A stretch of DNA of 64,000 nucleotides from an uncultured Lachnospiraceae bacterium (GTDB lineage: Bacteria > Bacillota > Clostridia > Lachnospirales > Lachnospiraceae). The notes under the pieces are model-generated. The model saw nothing but the letters and a program-made list of their open reading frames with translations, was not told the origin of the DNA and ran no database searches. Positions 1-8,570 of the stretch are shown in pieces. Each line of letters begins with the position of its first letter. Positions within the stretch are counted from its first letter, which is position 1. The stretch covers positions 22,993-86,992 of the forward strand of contig CAJTSL010000012.1 in the NCBI GenBank assembly GCA_910578845.1, in the 5' to 3' direction. A program made the translations under genes and the position numbers.

Positions 1-2
1 AG

Positions 3-542
3 GAAGTGATAGCACATGGGGACTGGCTGGTAAAAAGAGGGCTTGATTATCCGATATCGGAAGTCGATTACGAACAGAGCATCGTTGCGCCTGCGGTTGA
101 CTGTCTCGTACAGGCATACCAGGTGTCAGGGGATGAAAAATATCTGGACGAGGCAGGGAGGCAGTTGGAAGTCTTGAAGCTTTTCCATGCTAAGCAGCCT
201 GACCATCACCAGTTTGCCAATGCGATCAGGCATTGGGACGGATACTGGTTTGGGAAAGACGAAATGCTTGGTGATACATATCCCCACTATTGGAGCGCGC
301 TGACAGGGATTGCATGGCTCCGGTATATGCAGGCGGCAGGAGCGGAAATGAATGTGGAGGAAGTAAGGGCAATCTTGCGCGGGCCGTTATCTCTTTTTGC
401 AGAAAATGGGGAAGCGTCCTGTGCCATGGTCTTTCCGGAAAGGGTCAACGGGAAAAAGGGACATTTTTATGACGCATGGGCAAATGACCAGGACTGGGCG
501 TTATATTTTGCATTAAAGTATGACGCGATAGTCAGAGGGTAA
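3..542 (+). CDS. C-terminal part of a possible six-hairpin glycosidase-like protein (5' truncated)
   Basis: The reading frame is already open at the left edge of the window, so only the last 179 residues are seen. The fragment is rich in aromatic residues and has helical-repeat character (for example the VAPAVDCLVQAYQ stretch and the HYWSALTGIAWLRYMQ stretch), which suggests an alpha/alpha-toroid glycosidase or a related sugar-processing fold. No signal peptide or catalytic motif can be judged because the N-terminus is missing. It ends 52 bp before an ABC ATPase on the same strand. The family assignment is inference from composition only. Confidence 0.5.
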   Translation, partial: EVIAHGDWLVKRGLDYPISEVDYEQSIVAPAVDCLVQAYQVSGDEKYLDEAGRQLEVLKLFHAKQPDHHQFANAIRHWDGYWFGKDEMLGDTYPHYWSALTGIAWLRYMQAAGAEMNVEEVRAILRGPLSLFAENGEASCAMVFPERVNGKKGHFYDAWANDQDWALYFALKYDAIVRG

Positions 543-594
543 AAGAAAGATCGCATTGTGTGTGTGCCGTTAAGCAAATGGAGATGCTAAGGTT

Positions 595-1260
595 ATGTAT
601 ATTGTGGAAGTACGGAATCTAAAAAAATATTTTCAAAACGCTTCACAGGTCATCAAGGCATTGGAGGGAGTTGACCTGTCGATTGAAAAAGGAAAATTTA
701 CAGCCATTGTAGGCGCGTCTGGCTCCGGAAAGACAACGCTTCTGAATACGATCGCCGGTCTGTACGAACCTACCGAAGGAACTGTAATCGTAGATGGGAT
801 GGATTTGTCGGGAATGAGCGAGGAACAGCTAACGGTTTTTAGGCGCAGGAAGATCGGATTTGTCTTTCAGGGATTTAATCTGATCCCGGAACTGACGGTC
901 AAAGAAAACATCCTGTTCCCTTTAGGCCTCGATAATTCCAGGCCAGATACGGCGTATTTCGGGAATCTTGTTGAAATGCTTGGCCTGTCCGGTTATCTGG
1001 ATGCCTACCCATATATGCTTTCCGGCGGAGCGCAGCAGTGTGCGGCGATTGGAAGGGCGCTGATCACAAAACCTTCGATTGTCCTCGCTGATGAGCCTAC
1101 CGGTAATTTTGATATGAAAACAGCACAAAATGTTGCAGGACTGCTCAAGATGACAGCCGCAACCTTTCGCCAGACGTTAGTCGTGATTACACATAATCTT
1201 GATCTGGCTCAGCTTGCGGACCAGGTGATTCGCCTACAGGACGGCAGAATCGTGCCATAA
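595..1260 (+). CDS. ABC transporter ATP-binding protein (MacB/LolD type, divergent signature)
   Basis: A 221-residue ATPase that would energise an FtsX/MacB-type exporter at the inner face of the membrane. The Walker A motif GASGSGKTT lies near residues 40-48, the Q-loop is FVFQGFNLIPELT, Walker B is SIVLADEPT and the H-loop is VITHN. The signature region reads LSGGAQQCAAIGRAL, where relatives usually have [15 protein letters not shown], and the D-loop is GNFDMKT, so this copy has drifted. No permease follows directly: the next gene is a TetR regulator behind its own promoter. It may pair with the permease at 2829, which already has a canonical ATPase, or it may be a decaying duplicate. Confidence 0.85.
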   Translation: MYIVEVRNLKKYFQNASQVIKALEGVDLSIEKGKFTAIVGASGSGKTTLLNTIAGLYEPTEGTVIVDGMDLSGMSEEQLTVFRRRKIGFVFQGFNLIPELTVKENILFPLGLDNSRPDTAYFGNLVEMLGLSGYLDAYPYMLSGGAQQCAAIGRALITKPSIVLADEPTGNFDMKTAQNVAGLLKMTAATFRQTLVVITHNLDLAQLADQVIRLQDGRIVP

Positions 1261-1304
1261 AGGCTTCTCTATCCCGGATGCCGGAAAGAAGAGCAATGTT
1301 TTCC

Positions 1305-1333
1305 TTGACATCCGGTATGACGGAGAATATAAT
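1305..1333 (+). promoter_or_regulatory. Consensus sigma-A promoter of the TetR/ABC operon
   Basis: TTGACA at 1305-1310 and TATAAT at 1328-1333 are separated by 17 bp, a perfect vegetative promoter. Transcription would begin near 1340, inside or just before the palindrome at 1347-1362, and run into the TetR gene. Confidence 0.85.
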
Positions 1334-1346
1334 AAAACATGTGATT

Positions 1347-1362
1347 TAAAACATATGTTTTA
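1347..1362 (+). promoter_or_regulatory. 16-bp perfect palindrome, likely TetR-family operator
   Basis: TAAAACATATGTTTTA is a perfect dyad just downstream of the -10 box, and a further half-site (AAAACATGTG, 1334-1343) lies between them. Position and symmetry fit autorepression by the TetR-family protein encoded at 1517. Binding itself is inferred. Confidence 0.65.
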
Positions 1363-1394
1363 GAACAGATGATTGTAGATCGCTTATTCTTCAG

Positions 1395-1486
1395 TAGGTG
1401 ATTGGGAAACGCGGTTTTAGGAACTGCACAATATAGACAAATCGTCACAGGCTCGTGGCTTGAAATTGCCGTTTCGCAATCACCTA
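1395..1486 (+). repeat. Copy A of the dispersed inverted-repeat element
   Basis: The left arm TAGGTGATTGGGAAACGCGG (1395-1414) is partly complementary to the right arm CCGTTTCGCAATCACCTA (1469-1486). The arms match the better preserved copy at 4247-4300, but the loop here is longer. It sits in the TetR leader. A TTG at 1460 that opens the TetR frame further upstream falls inside this repeat and is not a credible start. Confidence 0.7.
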
Positions 1487-1516
1487 AAAATTCATAAGAG
1501 CAGAAAGGAGAACACT

Positions 1517-2098
1517 ATGCCGCCAAAGGCAAAATTTTCACGTGAAGAAATCGTAGAAATTGCATTCGAGATTGCCCGGATGGAAGGTTTTGATAAGATT
1601 ACAGCAAGGGAATTGGGAAAACGGCTGAACAGCTCGGCGCGACCGATCTTCACTGTTTTTGAGAACATGGATGAAGTAAAGGCACAAGTAATCGGGCGCG
1701 CAAAGGCGCTGTACGGAAGCTATATAGCGGAGGCGTTAAAACAAGAATATGCCTTCAGGAGCGTAGGGGCTTCCTATATCAGGTTCTCTATGGAAGAGCC
1801 TAAGCTGTTCCAGCTTCTTTTCATGAGCACAATATCGGGGCAGATTGGCGTGGAAAGCATTTTGCCGCAAATTGATGCCAATTATGAAGACATTTTGGCA
1901 TCAGTGCAAAAATATGTAGACAGCAGGGATGCTGCGGATAGGCTCTATCAGCATTTATGGATATACTCGCATGGCATTGCGACGATGTGCGCTACCGGAT
2001 TATGTAGTTATACGATGGAGCAGATCAAGGAGAGAATGAGTCAGGTTTTCGTCAGTCTGTTGAGAATGGAAAAAGGGGAGCAGGAAAGGCATGATTAA
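1517..2098 (+). CDS. TetR/AcrR family transcriptional regulator
   Basis: A 193-residue DNA-binding repressor. The N-terminal helix-turn-helix region is recognisable (SREEIVEIAFEIARMEGFDK followed by ITARELGKRLNSSARPIF). The C-terminal two thirds is the variable ligand and dimer domain, with FSMEEPKLFQLLF typical of TetR proteins with a WHG-like domain. The ATG at 1517 is chosen because AGAAAGGAG lies a few bases before it. The stop overlaps the start of the next ABC ATPase by 8 bp, so the two are translationally coupled and the regulator probably controls that exporter through the palindrome at 1347-1362. The ligand is unknown. Confidence 0.9.
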   Translation: MPPKAKFSREEIVEIAFEIARMEGFDKITARELGKRLNSSARPIFTVFENMDEVKAQVIGRAKALYGSYIAEALKQEYAFRSVGASYIRFSMEEPKLFQLLFMSTISGQIGVESILPQIDANYEDILASVQKYVDSRDAADRLYQHLWIYSHGIATMCATGLCSYTMEQIKERMSQVFVSLLRMEKGEQERHD

Positions 2099-2783
2099 GA
2101 TTGAAAATATCCATAAGTCATATGGAGCAGGGGAGAGCCTTAACGAAGTATTGAAAGGAGTATCCCTTACGATTGCGGACGGAGATTTTGTCGTCGTATT
2201 AGGGACGTCCGGCTCGGGGAAGTCAACACTTCTTAATGTCATTTCGGGACTAGAGCCTGCGGATGAAGGCACGGTTTATTATGACGCGCAGAATGTAACA
2301 GCCATGAAAGATGAGGAATTAACAAGGTTTAGAAAGGAGTACGTCGGCTATATTTTCCAACAATATTTTCTCCTTCCGAACTTAAACGTTGATAAGAACG
2401 TGAAAATGGGCGCTGATCTGGCAGGAAATAAGGATTACCGTGAAATCATAAAGGCGGTGGGACTAGAAACGAAACTCCATAAATATCCTCATGAGTTAAG
2501 CGGTGGAGAGCAGCAGCGGGTTTCCGTGGCGCGGGCGCTTGCCAAAAAACCGCGGGTATTATATTTGGACGAACCGACGGGAGCGCTAGATGAAGCGACG
2601 GGCAGACAGGTTCTTGATTATATCGTTAAATTGAAAAAAGATCTGGGATTTACGATGGTCATGGTAACGCATAACCAGAACATTGCGGACATGGCGAATA
2701 CGGTTATCCGCATGAATAGTGGGAAGCTGATAGAGGAATATCATATTGAGAATCCGAAAACGGCATATGACATAGCTTGGTAA
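2091..2783 (+). CDS. ABC transporter ATP-binding protein (MacB/LolD type)
   Basis: A 230-residue ATPase with a complete motif set: Walker [10 protein letters not shown] near residue 40, Q-loop [14 protein letters not shown], signature [15 protein letters not shown], Walker [13 protein letters not shown] and H-loop MVTHN. It is most similar in layout to the ATPases that work with FtsX-like permeases in peptide, antibiotic or lipid export. It overlaps the TetR stop codon and is followed 45 bp later by an FtsX-like permease, which is its likely partner. Confidence 0.93.
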   Translation: MIKIENIHKSYGAGESLNEVLKGVSLTIADGDFVVVLGTSGSGKSTLLNVISGLEPADEGTVYYDAQNVTAMKDEELTRFRKEYVGYIFQQYFLLPNLNVDKNVKMGADLAGNKDYREIIKAVGLETKLHKYPHELSGGEQQRVSVARALAKKPRVLYLDEPTGALDEATGRQVLDYIVKLKKDLGFTMVMVTHNQNIADMANTVIRMNSGKLIEEYHIENPKTAYDIAW

Positions 2784-2828
2784 GGCGGAGGAGAGAAGCC
2801 GCTGCGTTGTAGAGGAATGGAGGTTATG

Positions 2829-3965
2829 ATGGTAGTCGGTTATAAAGATATTTTCAAAATGGTAGGGATTTTAATATGCAGTTTCTGTGCGGTTTTTGTA
2901 TGTACGCTTTTTCTGAATTATAATATGGACTTATCCGGCATAGAAAATCTGATTGATACAGATATGGCGAAGATTTTATATGAAGCGCAGAGCAATGTGG
3001 CAAAAGTAGTCAGTGCAGTGTCTGGAGGGTGTTTGCTGTTGACTACTGTCGTGTTATTATGCTTTTACATTGGGCATTATATTGACACACACAAGAAACA
3101 GCTAGGTATTTTAAAGGCATTAGGCTATTCGAGGTTTGCGGTTGCAAAAGGGTTTGCGATGTTTGGATTGTCGGTTTTCCTGGGTACGGCGTTTGGGTAT
3201 TTGGGGGCGGCTTTATTGATGCCGAAATTTTACGAGGCGCAGAATAAGGAAGGCTATCTGCCAGCGTTTAATGTGGGATTCCATCCGGCTTTGTGCCTGG
3301 CATTAGTGGGACTGCCTGCGATATTTTTTGCACTGCTTGCAGTTTTTTACAGTTATCAGAAGTTAAAAATCCCGGCTCTTTCATTAATGCGGGAGAGCGT
3401 AACGACAAAGGTCGTGAAAGCGAAGAAAGAATCGGATATGCCGTTTGTCGTGGAATTAAAAAACAGCAATATCAGACAGCGGAAATCGTTGGTATTTTTC
3501 ATTGCTTTTGCGGTATTTTGTTTCTCAGCCATGATGCAGATGTCATTTAGCATGGATGAACTTGCAAGCAGGATGTTTTCCATCATGACTATGTCGATTG
3601 GGTTCGTGCTTGCCAGTGTCACCTTGTTTATTGCCACCACATCGATTGTAAAGGCCAATGGGAAAACAATTACTATGATGAAGGTATTTGGATATGAGGC
3701 AAAAGAATGCGTTGGCGCTGTGCTTGGCGGCTATAGGCCATGGGCATATATAGGGTTTGCGATAGGGACGGTTTACCAATATGGCTTATTGAAAATAGCG
3801 GTGACTGTCATCTTCGCAGACATGGAAGGCGTACCGGATTATCAGTTTGATGTACCGGCGTTTTTGCTCACTTTGGCAGTGTTCATAGTGCTTTATGAGT
3901 CGATTATGGCCGTATATGCCAGACGGATGGGCAAACTGTCGGTGAAAGAGATTATGCTTGAATAA
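2829..3965 (+). CDS. ABC transporter permease, FtsX-like
   Basis: A roughly 378-residue membrane protein with an N-terminal transmembrane segment, a cluster of three more near residues 60-190, and a second set near residues 220-375 ending in SVKEIMLE, as usual for FtsX-domain permeases. The motif THKKQLGILKALGYSR, just after a membrane segment, is the classic FtsX coupling region. It is shorter than two-domain permeases of about 700 residues or more. ATGs occur at 2817, 2826 and 2829. GGAGG at 2819-2823 best serves the 2829 start. It forms the membrane part of the exporter encoded with the ATPase at 2091. Confidence 0.88.
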   Translation: MVVGYKDIFKMVGILICSFCAVFVCTLFLNYNMDLSGIENLIDTDMAKILYEAQSNVAKVVSAVSGGCLLLTTVVLLCFYIGHYIDTHKKQLGILKALGYSRFAVAKGFAMFGLSVFLGTAFGYLGAALLMPKFYEAQNKEGYLPAFNVGFHPALCLALVGLPAIFFALLAVFYSYQKLKIPALSLMRESVTTKVVKAKKESDMPFVVELKNSNIRQRKSLVFFIAFAVFCFSAMMQMSFSMDELASRMFSIMTMSIGFVLASVTLFIATTSIVKANGKTITMMKVFGYEAKECVGAVLGGYRPWAYIGFAIGTVYQYGLLKIAVTVIFADMEGVPDYQFDVPAFLLTLAVFIVLYESIMAVYARRMGKLSVKEIMLE

Positions 3966-4048
3966 AGGTGTTTCCTTCCAAATGCCTTGACCGCAGTCGG
4001 AAATTGGGGATTGCCGATGCGTGTCATCGTAGGAGACTGTGGAAAAGA

Positions 4049-4078
4049 TTGACAAATGCATTTCTAAAGTGTTATGCT
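4049..4078 (+). promoter_or_regulatory. Probable glnA promoter
   Basis: TTGACA at 4049-4054 and TATGCT at 4073-4078 are 18 bp apart. Transcription would start near 4085, immediately before the terminator-like hairpin at 4089-4146, giving a leader of about 250 nt. Confidence 0.65.
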
Positions 4079-4088
4079 GATACAGAAC

Positions 4089-4146
4089 AAAGACGTTCTT
4101 ATGGATCTAATGGATAGATCTGCCGGATAAGAATGTCTTTTTTCTT
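4089..4146 (+). terminator. Terminator-like hairpin in the glnA leader (possible ANTAR-controlled attenuator)
   Basis: AAAGACGTTCTTAT (4089-4102) pairs with ATAAGAATGTCTTT (4127-4140) and is followed by a T-rich run. A small inner hairpin GATCT/AGATC (4104-4108, 4116-4120) has the loop AATGGAT. It lies within about 60 nt of the predicted start of transcription, 190 nt before glnA, and an ANTAR RNA-binding protein is encoded directly after glnA. Control by antitermination is therefore plausible, but the canonical pair of hexaloop hairpins is not clearly shown. Confidence 0.6.
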
Positions 4147-4208
4147 TTCCAAAGGGTGATCGGTGCAAATAATGATGACATTTAATTAAAAAGAAGACTA
4201 AGAGGTCA

Positions 4209-4239
4209 GACAATAGGTGAAGTTCAGGGTATTGTCTGA
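4209..4239 (+). other. Second hairpin in the glnA leader
   Basis: AGACAATA (about 4209) and TATTGTCT (ending about 4238) form an 8-bp stem around a 14-nt loop. It is a candidate for a second regulatory hairpin or an RNA-processing site. The rest of the 3966-4334 gap holds the promoter, the attenuator and repeat copy B. Confidence 0.4.
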
Positions 4240-4246
4240 TTAATCC

Positions 4247-4300
4247 TTAGGCGATTGCGAAACTAGGTTTTGGGAAATTGGAGTTTCGCTAATCACCTAA
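4247..4300 (+). repeat. Copy B (best preserved) of the dispersed inverted-repeat element, with 8-bp flanking direct repeat
   Basis: A 54-bp near-palindrome. The left arm is TTAGGCGATTGCGAAACT, the loop includes AGGTTTTGGGAAATTGG, and the right arm is AGTTTCGCTAATCACCTAA. It is flanked exactly by ATTAATCC at 4239-4246 and 4301-4308, as expected for a target-site duplication. Related copies are at 1395, 12917, 18262, 30896 and, weakly, 61452. Confidence 0.8.
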
Positions 4301-4334
4301 ATTAATCCAATATGAAGGGAGCGTATGATACGAG

Positions 4335-5669
4335 ATGAAGAAGAACTATACGAAACAAGATATTATCCGCATAGTGGAGGAGGAAGATGTAGAATTTATC
4401 CGCTTGCAATTTACCGATATTTTCGGTAATTTGAAGAACGTCGCCATTACGGTGAGCCAGTTAGAAAAGGCATTGAATAATGAATGCATGTTTGACGGCT
4501 CTTCCATTGAAGGTTTTGCGAGGATAGAAGAATCGGATATGTATTTATACCCGGATCTGGATACCTTTGAGATTTTCCCTTGGAGGCCGCAGCAGGGGAA
4601 GGTGGCAAGGCTGATTTGCGACGTATACCGCCCGAACGGAGCGCCATTTGAGGGAGACCCGCGCTATATCCTCAAACGTGCCGTGAAAGAAGCGGCAGAC
4701 TTAGGATATGTCTTTGAAGTCGGGCCGGAGTGCGAGTTTTTCTTATTCAATACGGACGAGAATGCATTGCCGACGACAATAACGCATGAGCAAGCGGGAT
4801 ATTTTGATCTGGGGCCGGTAGATTTCGGGGAGAATGCAAGGCGCGACATAGTGTTAACGTTAGAAGATATGGGATTTGTCGTGGAAGCGTCCCATCATGA
4901 AGTGGCGCCGGCGCAGCATGAGATAGATTTCCGTTATGACGATGCATTGACGACAGCGGATCATATTATGACGTTTAAGCTGGCTGTCAAGACGATAGCC
5001 AAGCGGCACGGGCTGCATGCGACCTTTATGCCGAAGCCTAAGTCTGGTGTGAATGGCTCGGGAATGCATATTAATATGTCTTTGTCCAAAGAAGGCAAGA
5101 ATATCTTCGCAGATGCGGACGATAAGTTTGGGCTGAGCAAAGAAGCCTATTATTTTATCGGTGGCATTATGGAGCATATGAAAGGCATGGCGGCCATTAC
5201 CAATCCATTAGTCAATTCTTATAAGAGGCTGGTACCTGGGTTTGAGGCGCCAGTGTATATTGCATGGAGCGCGACGAATAGGAGCCCGTTGATCAGGATA
5301 CCAGCGACACATGGCAAGGGAACCAGGATAGAGCTGCGTTGCCCGGACCCGGCAGCGAATCCGTACCTTGCCTTCGCCGTTTGCCTGCGGGCAGGGCTCG
5401 ACGGCATCTCCAAGCAGATTATGCCACCGCCAAGCGTGGATTGTAATATATTTGAAATGAGCAGCGGGCAAAAGAGCGCATATGGCATTGAAGAGATACC
5501 GGGAACTTTGATGGAGGCTGTTTATCATATGGAAAAAGATGATTTTGTAAGAGAAGTCTTAGGAGAACATACGTATTGTAAATACATTAGTGCCAAGAAA
5601 GAAGAATGGCACCGTTACCGCTCTCAAGTAACGGATTGGGAAATCAAAGAGTATCTCAATCAATTTTAA
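4335..5669 (+). CDS. glnA: Glutamine synthetase, type I (GSI-alpha)
   Basis: Makes glutamine from glutamate, ammonia and ATP in the cytoplasm. The 444-residue length is typical of the Firmicutes GSI-alpha form. Visible signatures are FDGSSIEGF near residue 53, the metal-binding [10 protein letters not shown], the ATP region [16 protein letters not shown] and the C-terminal [16 protein letters not shown]. The position of the adenylylation tyrosine of the beta type reads CNIFEMS, so control by adenylylation is not expected. An ANTAR regulator follows 85 bp downstream, and the leader carries an attenuator-like hairpin. The GGGAG ribosome site is about 13 nt from the ATG, slightly far. Confidence 0.97.
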   Translation: MKKNYTKQDIIRIVEEEDVEFIRLQFTDIFGNLKNVAITVSQLEKALNNECMFDGSSIEGFARIEESDMYLYPDLDTFEIFPWRPQQGKVARLICDVYRPNGAPFEGDPRYILKRAVKEAADLGYVFEVGPECEFFLFNTDENALPTTITHEQAGYFDLGPVDFGENARRDIVLTLEDMGFVVEASHHEVAPAQHEIDFRYDDALTTADHIMTFKLAVKTIAKRHGLHATFMPKPKSGVNGSGMHINMSLSKEGKNIFADADDKFGLSKEAYYFIGGIMEHMKGMAAITNPLVNSYKRLVPGFEAPVYIAWSATNRSPLIRIPATHGKGTRIELRCPDPAANPYLAFAVCLRAGLDGISKQIMPPPSVDCNIFEMSSGQKSAYGIEEIPGTLMEAVYHMEKDDFVREVLGEHTYCKYISAKKEEWHRYRSQVTDWEIKEYLNQF

Positions 5670-5754
5670 TCATATTTTACTACATTTCTGCGTTTCTTTT
5701 TGCGCATAATTTGGTATAACGAGTTTGTGGTACTGATAGATAGGGGGTGGGCGT

Positions 5755-6300
5755 GTGATTCCTATAATCGTTGCTTTGCCGAAAGCGGCAGATGCAAAGG
5801 GCATCCGTGCGATTCTGATGAAGCATGATTTTACTGTTGTGGCGGCGTGTACGACAGGGGCGCAAGTCTTAAGCCAGATTGATGATTGGAATGATGGGAT
5901 CGTGATATGCGGATATAAGCTGGCGGATATGATCTATTCGGAATTGCACGAGTGCCTTCCGGATTCGGTAGATATGATGGTTATGGCTTCGCGAAATGTG
6001 ATGAGCGAATGTATCGGGGACGATATCGTATGCCTTGCCATGCCGCTTAAAGTGCATGATTTGGTCGATGTGACGGCGATGATGTGCCAGTCGGTTATGC
6101 GCAGGCGCAAGAAGGCAAGACAGAAGCCAAAAGTGCGGGATGAGAAGGAAATCGTCCTGATTAAGGAAGCAAAGGAATTACTGATGGCGCGTAACAATAT
6201 GACGGAAGAGGAAGCGCACCGGTATATTCAGAAATGCAGCATGGACAGTGGGACAAATATGGCGGAAACGGCACAAATGGTGCTGACGATGATGAATTAG
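5755..6300 (+). CDS. ANTAR-domain response regulator, probable antiterminator of nitrogen genes
   Basis: A 181-residue protein with an N-terminal receiver-like domain (residues 1-110) and a C-terminal ANTAR RNA-binding domain (about 120-178, from EAKELLMARNNMTEEEAHRY through MAETAQMV). The receiver half lacks a clear phosphoacceptor aspartate in the usual strand context, so it may sense something other than phosphorylation. ANTAR proteins prevent termination by binding paired hairpins in leader RNA. The position behind glnA and the hairpin before glnA suggest control of its own operon in response to nitrogen. The GTG at 5755 is used, with a GGGGGTGG stretch before it. Confidence 0.85.
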   Translation: MIPIIVALPKAADAKGIRAILMKHDFTVVAACTTGAQVLSQIDDWNDGIVICGYKLADMIYSELHECLPDSVDMMVMASRNVMSECIGDDIVCLAMPLKVHDLVDVTAMMCQSVMRRRKKARQKPKVRDEKEIVLIKEAKELLMARNNMTEEEAHRYIQKCSMDSGTNMAETAQMVLTMMN

Positions 6301-6352
6301 CAGCGTATTGTATGGAACGTGCGAAGCGGCATTCGTTTCGCATAAAACACTA

Positions 6353-6380
6353 TTGACAGTCAAATGATATCGGTTAGAAT
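6353..6380 (+). promoter_or_regulatory. Promoter of the beta-helix protein gene
   Basis: TTGACA at 6353-6358 and TAGAAT at 6375-6380 are separated by 16 bp, with AGGAGG and the ATG at 6416 following within 40 bp. Confidence 0.75.
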
Positions 6381-6415
6381 GTTATTATCACGTATGAAAG
6401 ACAGGAGGATTGTCA

Positions 6416-8425
6416 ATGCAATATTATGTATCGACCGATGTAGAACGGACAGGCAACGGGACAAAAGAGCAACCGTTTGCGACGATCCAGGAAGCGGCGC
6501 AGGTAGCAAAAGCAGGAGATGAGGTCATTGTGGCACCCGGTATTTACCGGGAGGCAGTAAATCCACGCTTTGCCGGGAAAGAAGATGCCCGTATCGTATA
6601 CCGCTCTATGGAAAAAGGAAAGGCTGTCATTACGGGCGCGGAACCTGTGACGGCATGGGAGAAAGTGGAGGGGAACGTATGGAAGTGCGTTGTGCCCAAT
6701 GCTTTGTTTGGGAGCTATAACCCTTTCACAACGCTTGTCAGCGGGGATTGGTTCATTGCTTCGTTCATTGCCCATACAGGAGAGGTATATTTGAATGATA
6801 AGGCTATGTATGAGGTAACTTCCCTGGAACAGGTAAAGCAGCCTGTTGCGTCGAAGAGTTCGTGGGAGCCGGACTTTTCCGTGTATACATGGTTCGCGGA
6901 GCAAGATGAAGAAGCGGACGCGACGTTAATCTATGCAAACTTCCATGAGTTTGATCCACGGAAGGAGAACGTAGAGATTAATGTGCGCAGGAATTGTTTT
7001 TACCCGGAAGAAGAAGGCATCGGCTACATTACGCTTAGCGGGTTTAGCGTGACAAAAGCAGCGACACAATGGGCGCCGCCGACAGCTTATCAGGAGGGAA
7101 TGATTGGCCCTCATTGGTCAAAGGGCTGGATTATTGAAGATTGTGAGGTTTCCCATTCTAAATGCAGCGGCATCTCTCTTGGCAAATATCTACAGCCGCA
7201 GAATGATAACAAATGGCTGAAATGGAAATACAAAGACGGCACGCAGACAGAGCGTGATTGTATCTGTCAGGCACAGAGGGAAGGGTGGAGCAAGGAGCGG
7301 ACCGGTTCTCATGTGATCCGCAGATGTAATATCCATGACTGTGGGCAGACCGGCATCGTCGGACATTTAGGCGGTGTTTTCTCGGTGATTGAGGACAACC
7401 ATATCCATCATATCAATAACCGCCAGAATTTAGCGGGGGCGGAAATCGGCGGTATTAAAATGCATGCGGCGATTGATGTGACAATCCGTAGGAACCATTT
7501 CCATCATTGTACCCGTGGATTGTGGCTTGACTGGCAGGCACAGGGGACACGAGTGTCTTGTAATTTATTCCATGACAATACGCTCCCATTTCCCCATTTA
7601 TTGTCAGAAGAAGGCATGACAGGTATCGGAGAGGATATTTTCATAGAAGTATCGCATGGGCCGACGCTAATTGACCATAATCTCTTGCTCTCTAAACGTT
7701 CGCTCAAATTACCGACACAGGGGGTTGCAGTAGTGCATAACCTGATCGGCGGTGCGCTTACGTGTGTGGGAAGAGGTGTGGACAATGGAGCGAAAACATT
7801 GATTTCTCCGCGCTATACGCCGTATCATTTACCTCACCGTACCGAGATTGCAGGCTTCATGACGATTCTCCACGGCGATATGCGCTTCTATAATAATGTG
7901 TTCATACAGCCGCAGATGGAGCCTTTTTTCAAGCAAGTAGAGGAGCGTTCCACATCGGAGTGGGATGATTTTAATACAGTTGGTGGGACGAAGCCGTATG
8001 ACGGCTATCGGACAGAGGAAGAATGGAAGCAGGAATTTGAAGGATATTGTGGCATGGGATCTGAGCCAAGCGACAGGTATTACATCTCTCTTCCCGTATG
8101 GACGGGCGGAAACTATTATTTTAACGGCGCAAAGCCGTGCGATAAGGAAAAAGACTTCATAGAAGACAAGGAACATACGATTGTCTTAGAGTTAAAGGAG
8201 GAAGACGGGAAAACCGTGTTACATACCAACTTGGGACAATTTATATCGTCTGGAAATCAAAAAATGATAACAACGGAAGTACTGGGCATAGCGTTTGAAC
8301 CAGAACAGCGTTTTGAAAATCCGGATGGGACGGATATTATCTTCGATGAGGATTACTTCGGCACAAAGAAGACGGACGTGTTGCCAGGGCCTTTTGCAAA
8401 CATAGCGGATAAGTTAGTTTTGTAA
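6416..8425 (+). CDS. Right-handed parallel beta-helix protein (DUF1565-like), probable carbohydrate-active
   Basis: A 669-residue protein. The N-terminus (YYVSTDVERTGNGTKEQPFA, then TIQEAAQVAKAGDEVIVAPG) is the typical opening of DUF1565/pectate-lyase-like beta-helices, and the middle shows repeating coils such as SHVIRRCNIHDCGQTGIVG, VIEDNHIHHINN and VTIRRNHFHHCTRGLW. There is no signal peptide, so it should act in the cytoplasm on imported oligosaccharides. AGGAGG at 6403-6408 sets the ATG at 6416. The exact substrate or enzyme class (lyase, glycosidase or epimerase) cannot be told from sequence alone. It is a single-gene unit with its own promoter. Confidence 0.8.
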   Translation: MQYYVSTDVERTGNGTKEQPFATIQEAAQVAKAGDEVIVAPGIYREAVNPRFAGKEDARIVYRSMEKGKAVITGAEPVTAWEKVEGNVWKCVVPNALFGSYNPFTTLVSGDWFIASFIAHTGEVYLNDKAMYEVTSLEQVKQPVASKSSWEPDFSVYTWFAEQDEEADATLIYANFHEFDPRKENVEINVRRNCFYPEEEGIGYITLSGFSVTKAATQWAPPTAYQEGMIGPHWSKGWIIEDCEVSHSKCSGISLGKYLQPQNDNKWLKWKYKDGTQTERDCICQAQREGWSKERTGSHVIRRCNIHDCGQTGIVGHLGGVFSVIEDNHIHHINNRQNLAGAEIGGIKMHAAIDVTIRRNHFHHCTRGLWLDWQAQGTRVSCNLFHDNTLPFPHLLSEEGMTGIGEDIFIEVSHGPTLIDHNLLLSKRSLKLPTQGVAVVHNLIGGALTCVGRGVDNGAKTLISPRYTPYHLPHRTEIAGFMTILHGDMRFYNNVFIQPQMEPFFKQVEERSTSEWDDFNTVGGTKPYDGYRTEEEWKQEFEGYCGMGSEPSDRYYISLPVWTGGNYYFNGAKPCDKEKDFIEDKEHTIVLELKEEDGKTVLHTNLGQFISSGNQKMITTEVLGIAFEPEQRFENPDGTDIIFDEDYFGTKKTDVLPGPFANIADKLVL

Positions 8426-8458
8426 AATTTGATAGCTGTTCCTTTTCTCCCTGTAATA

Positions 8459-8467
8459 TGATACAAT
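8459..8467 (+). promoter_or_regulatory. Extended -10 promoter upstream of the EIIC-EAL gene
   Basis: TGA followed by TACAAT (TACAAT at 8462-8467) forms an extended -10 element, with no good -35 box. It would produce a leader of nearly 300 nt containing the C-free tract at 8571-8722. Confidence 0.45.
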
Positions 8468-8570
8468 AGCATTGTTTGTGTGCAAAACCAGGACAAAATC
8501 TGGACAATAGCAGAAAGTTTGTGCATCCAGGCAGCTGTATGTGGAATATACAGGGAGAAATGGAATTAAG

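Noticed and set aside
1460..1516. TTG start extending the TetR protein by 19 residues
   Set aside because: The codon lies inside repeat copy A, and a good ribosome site serves the ATG at 1517.
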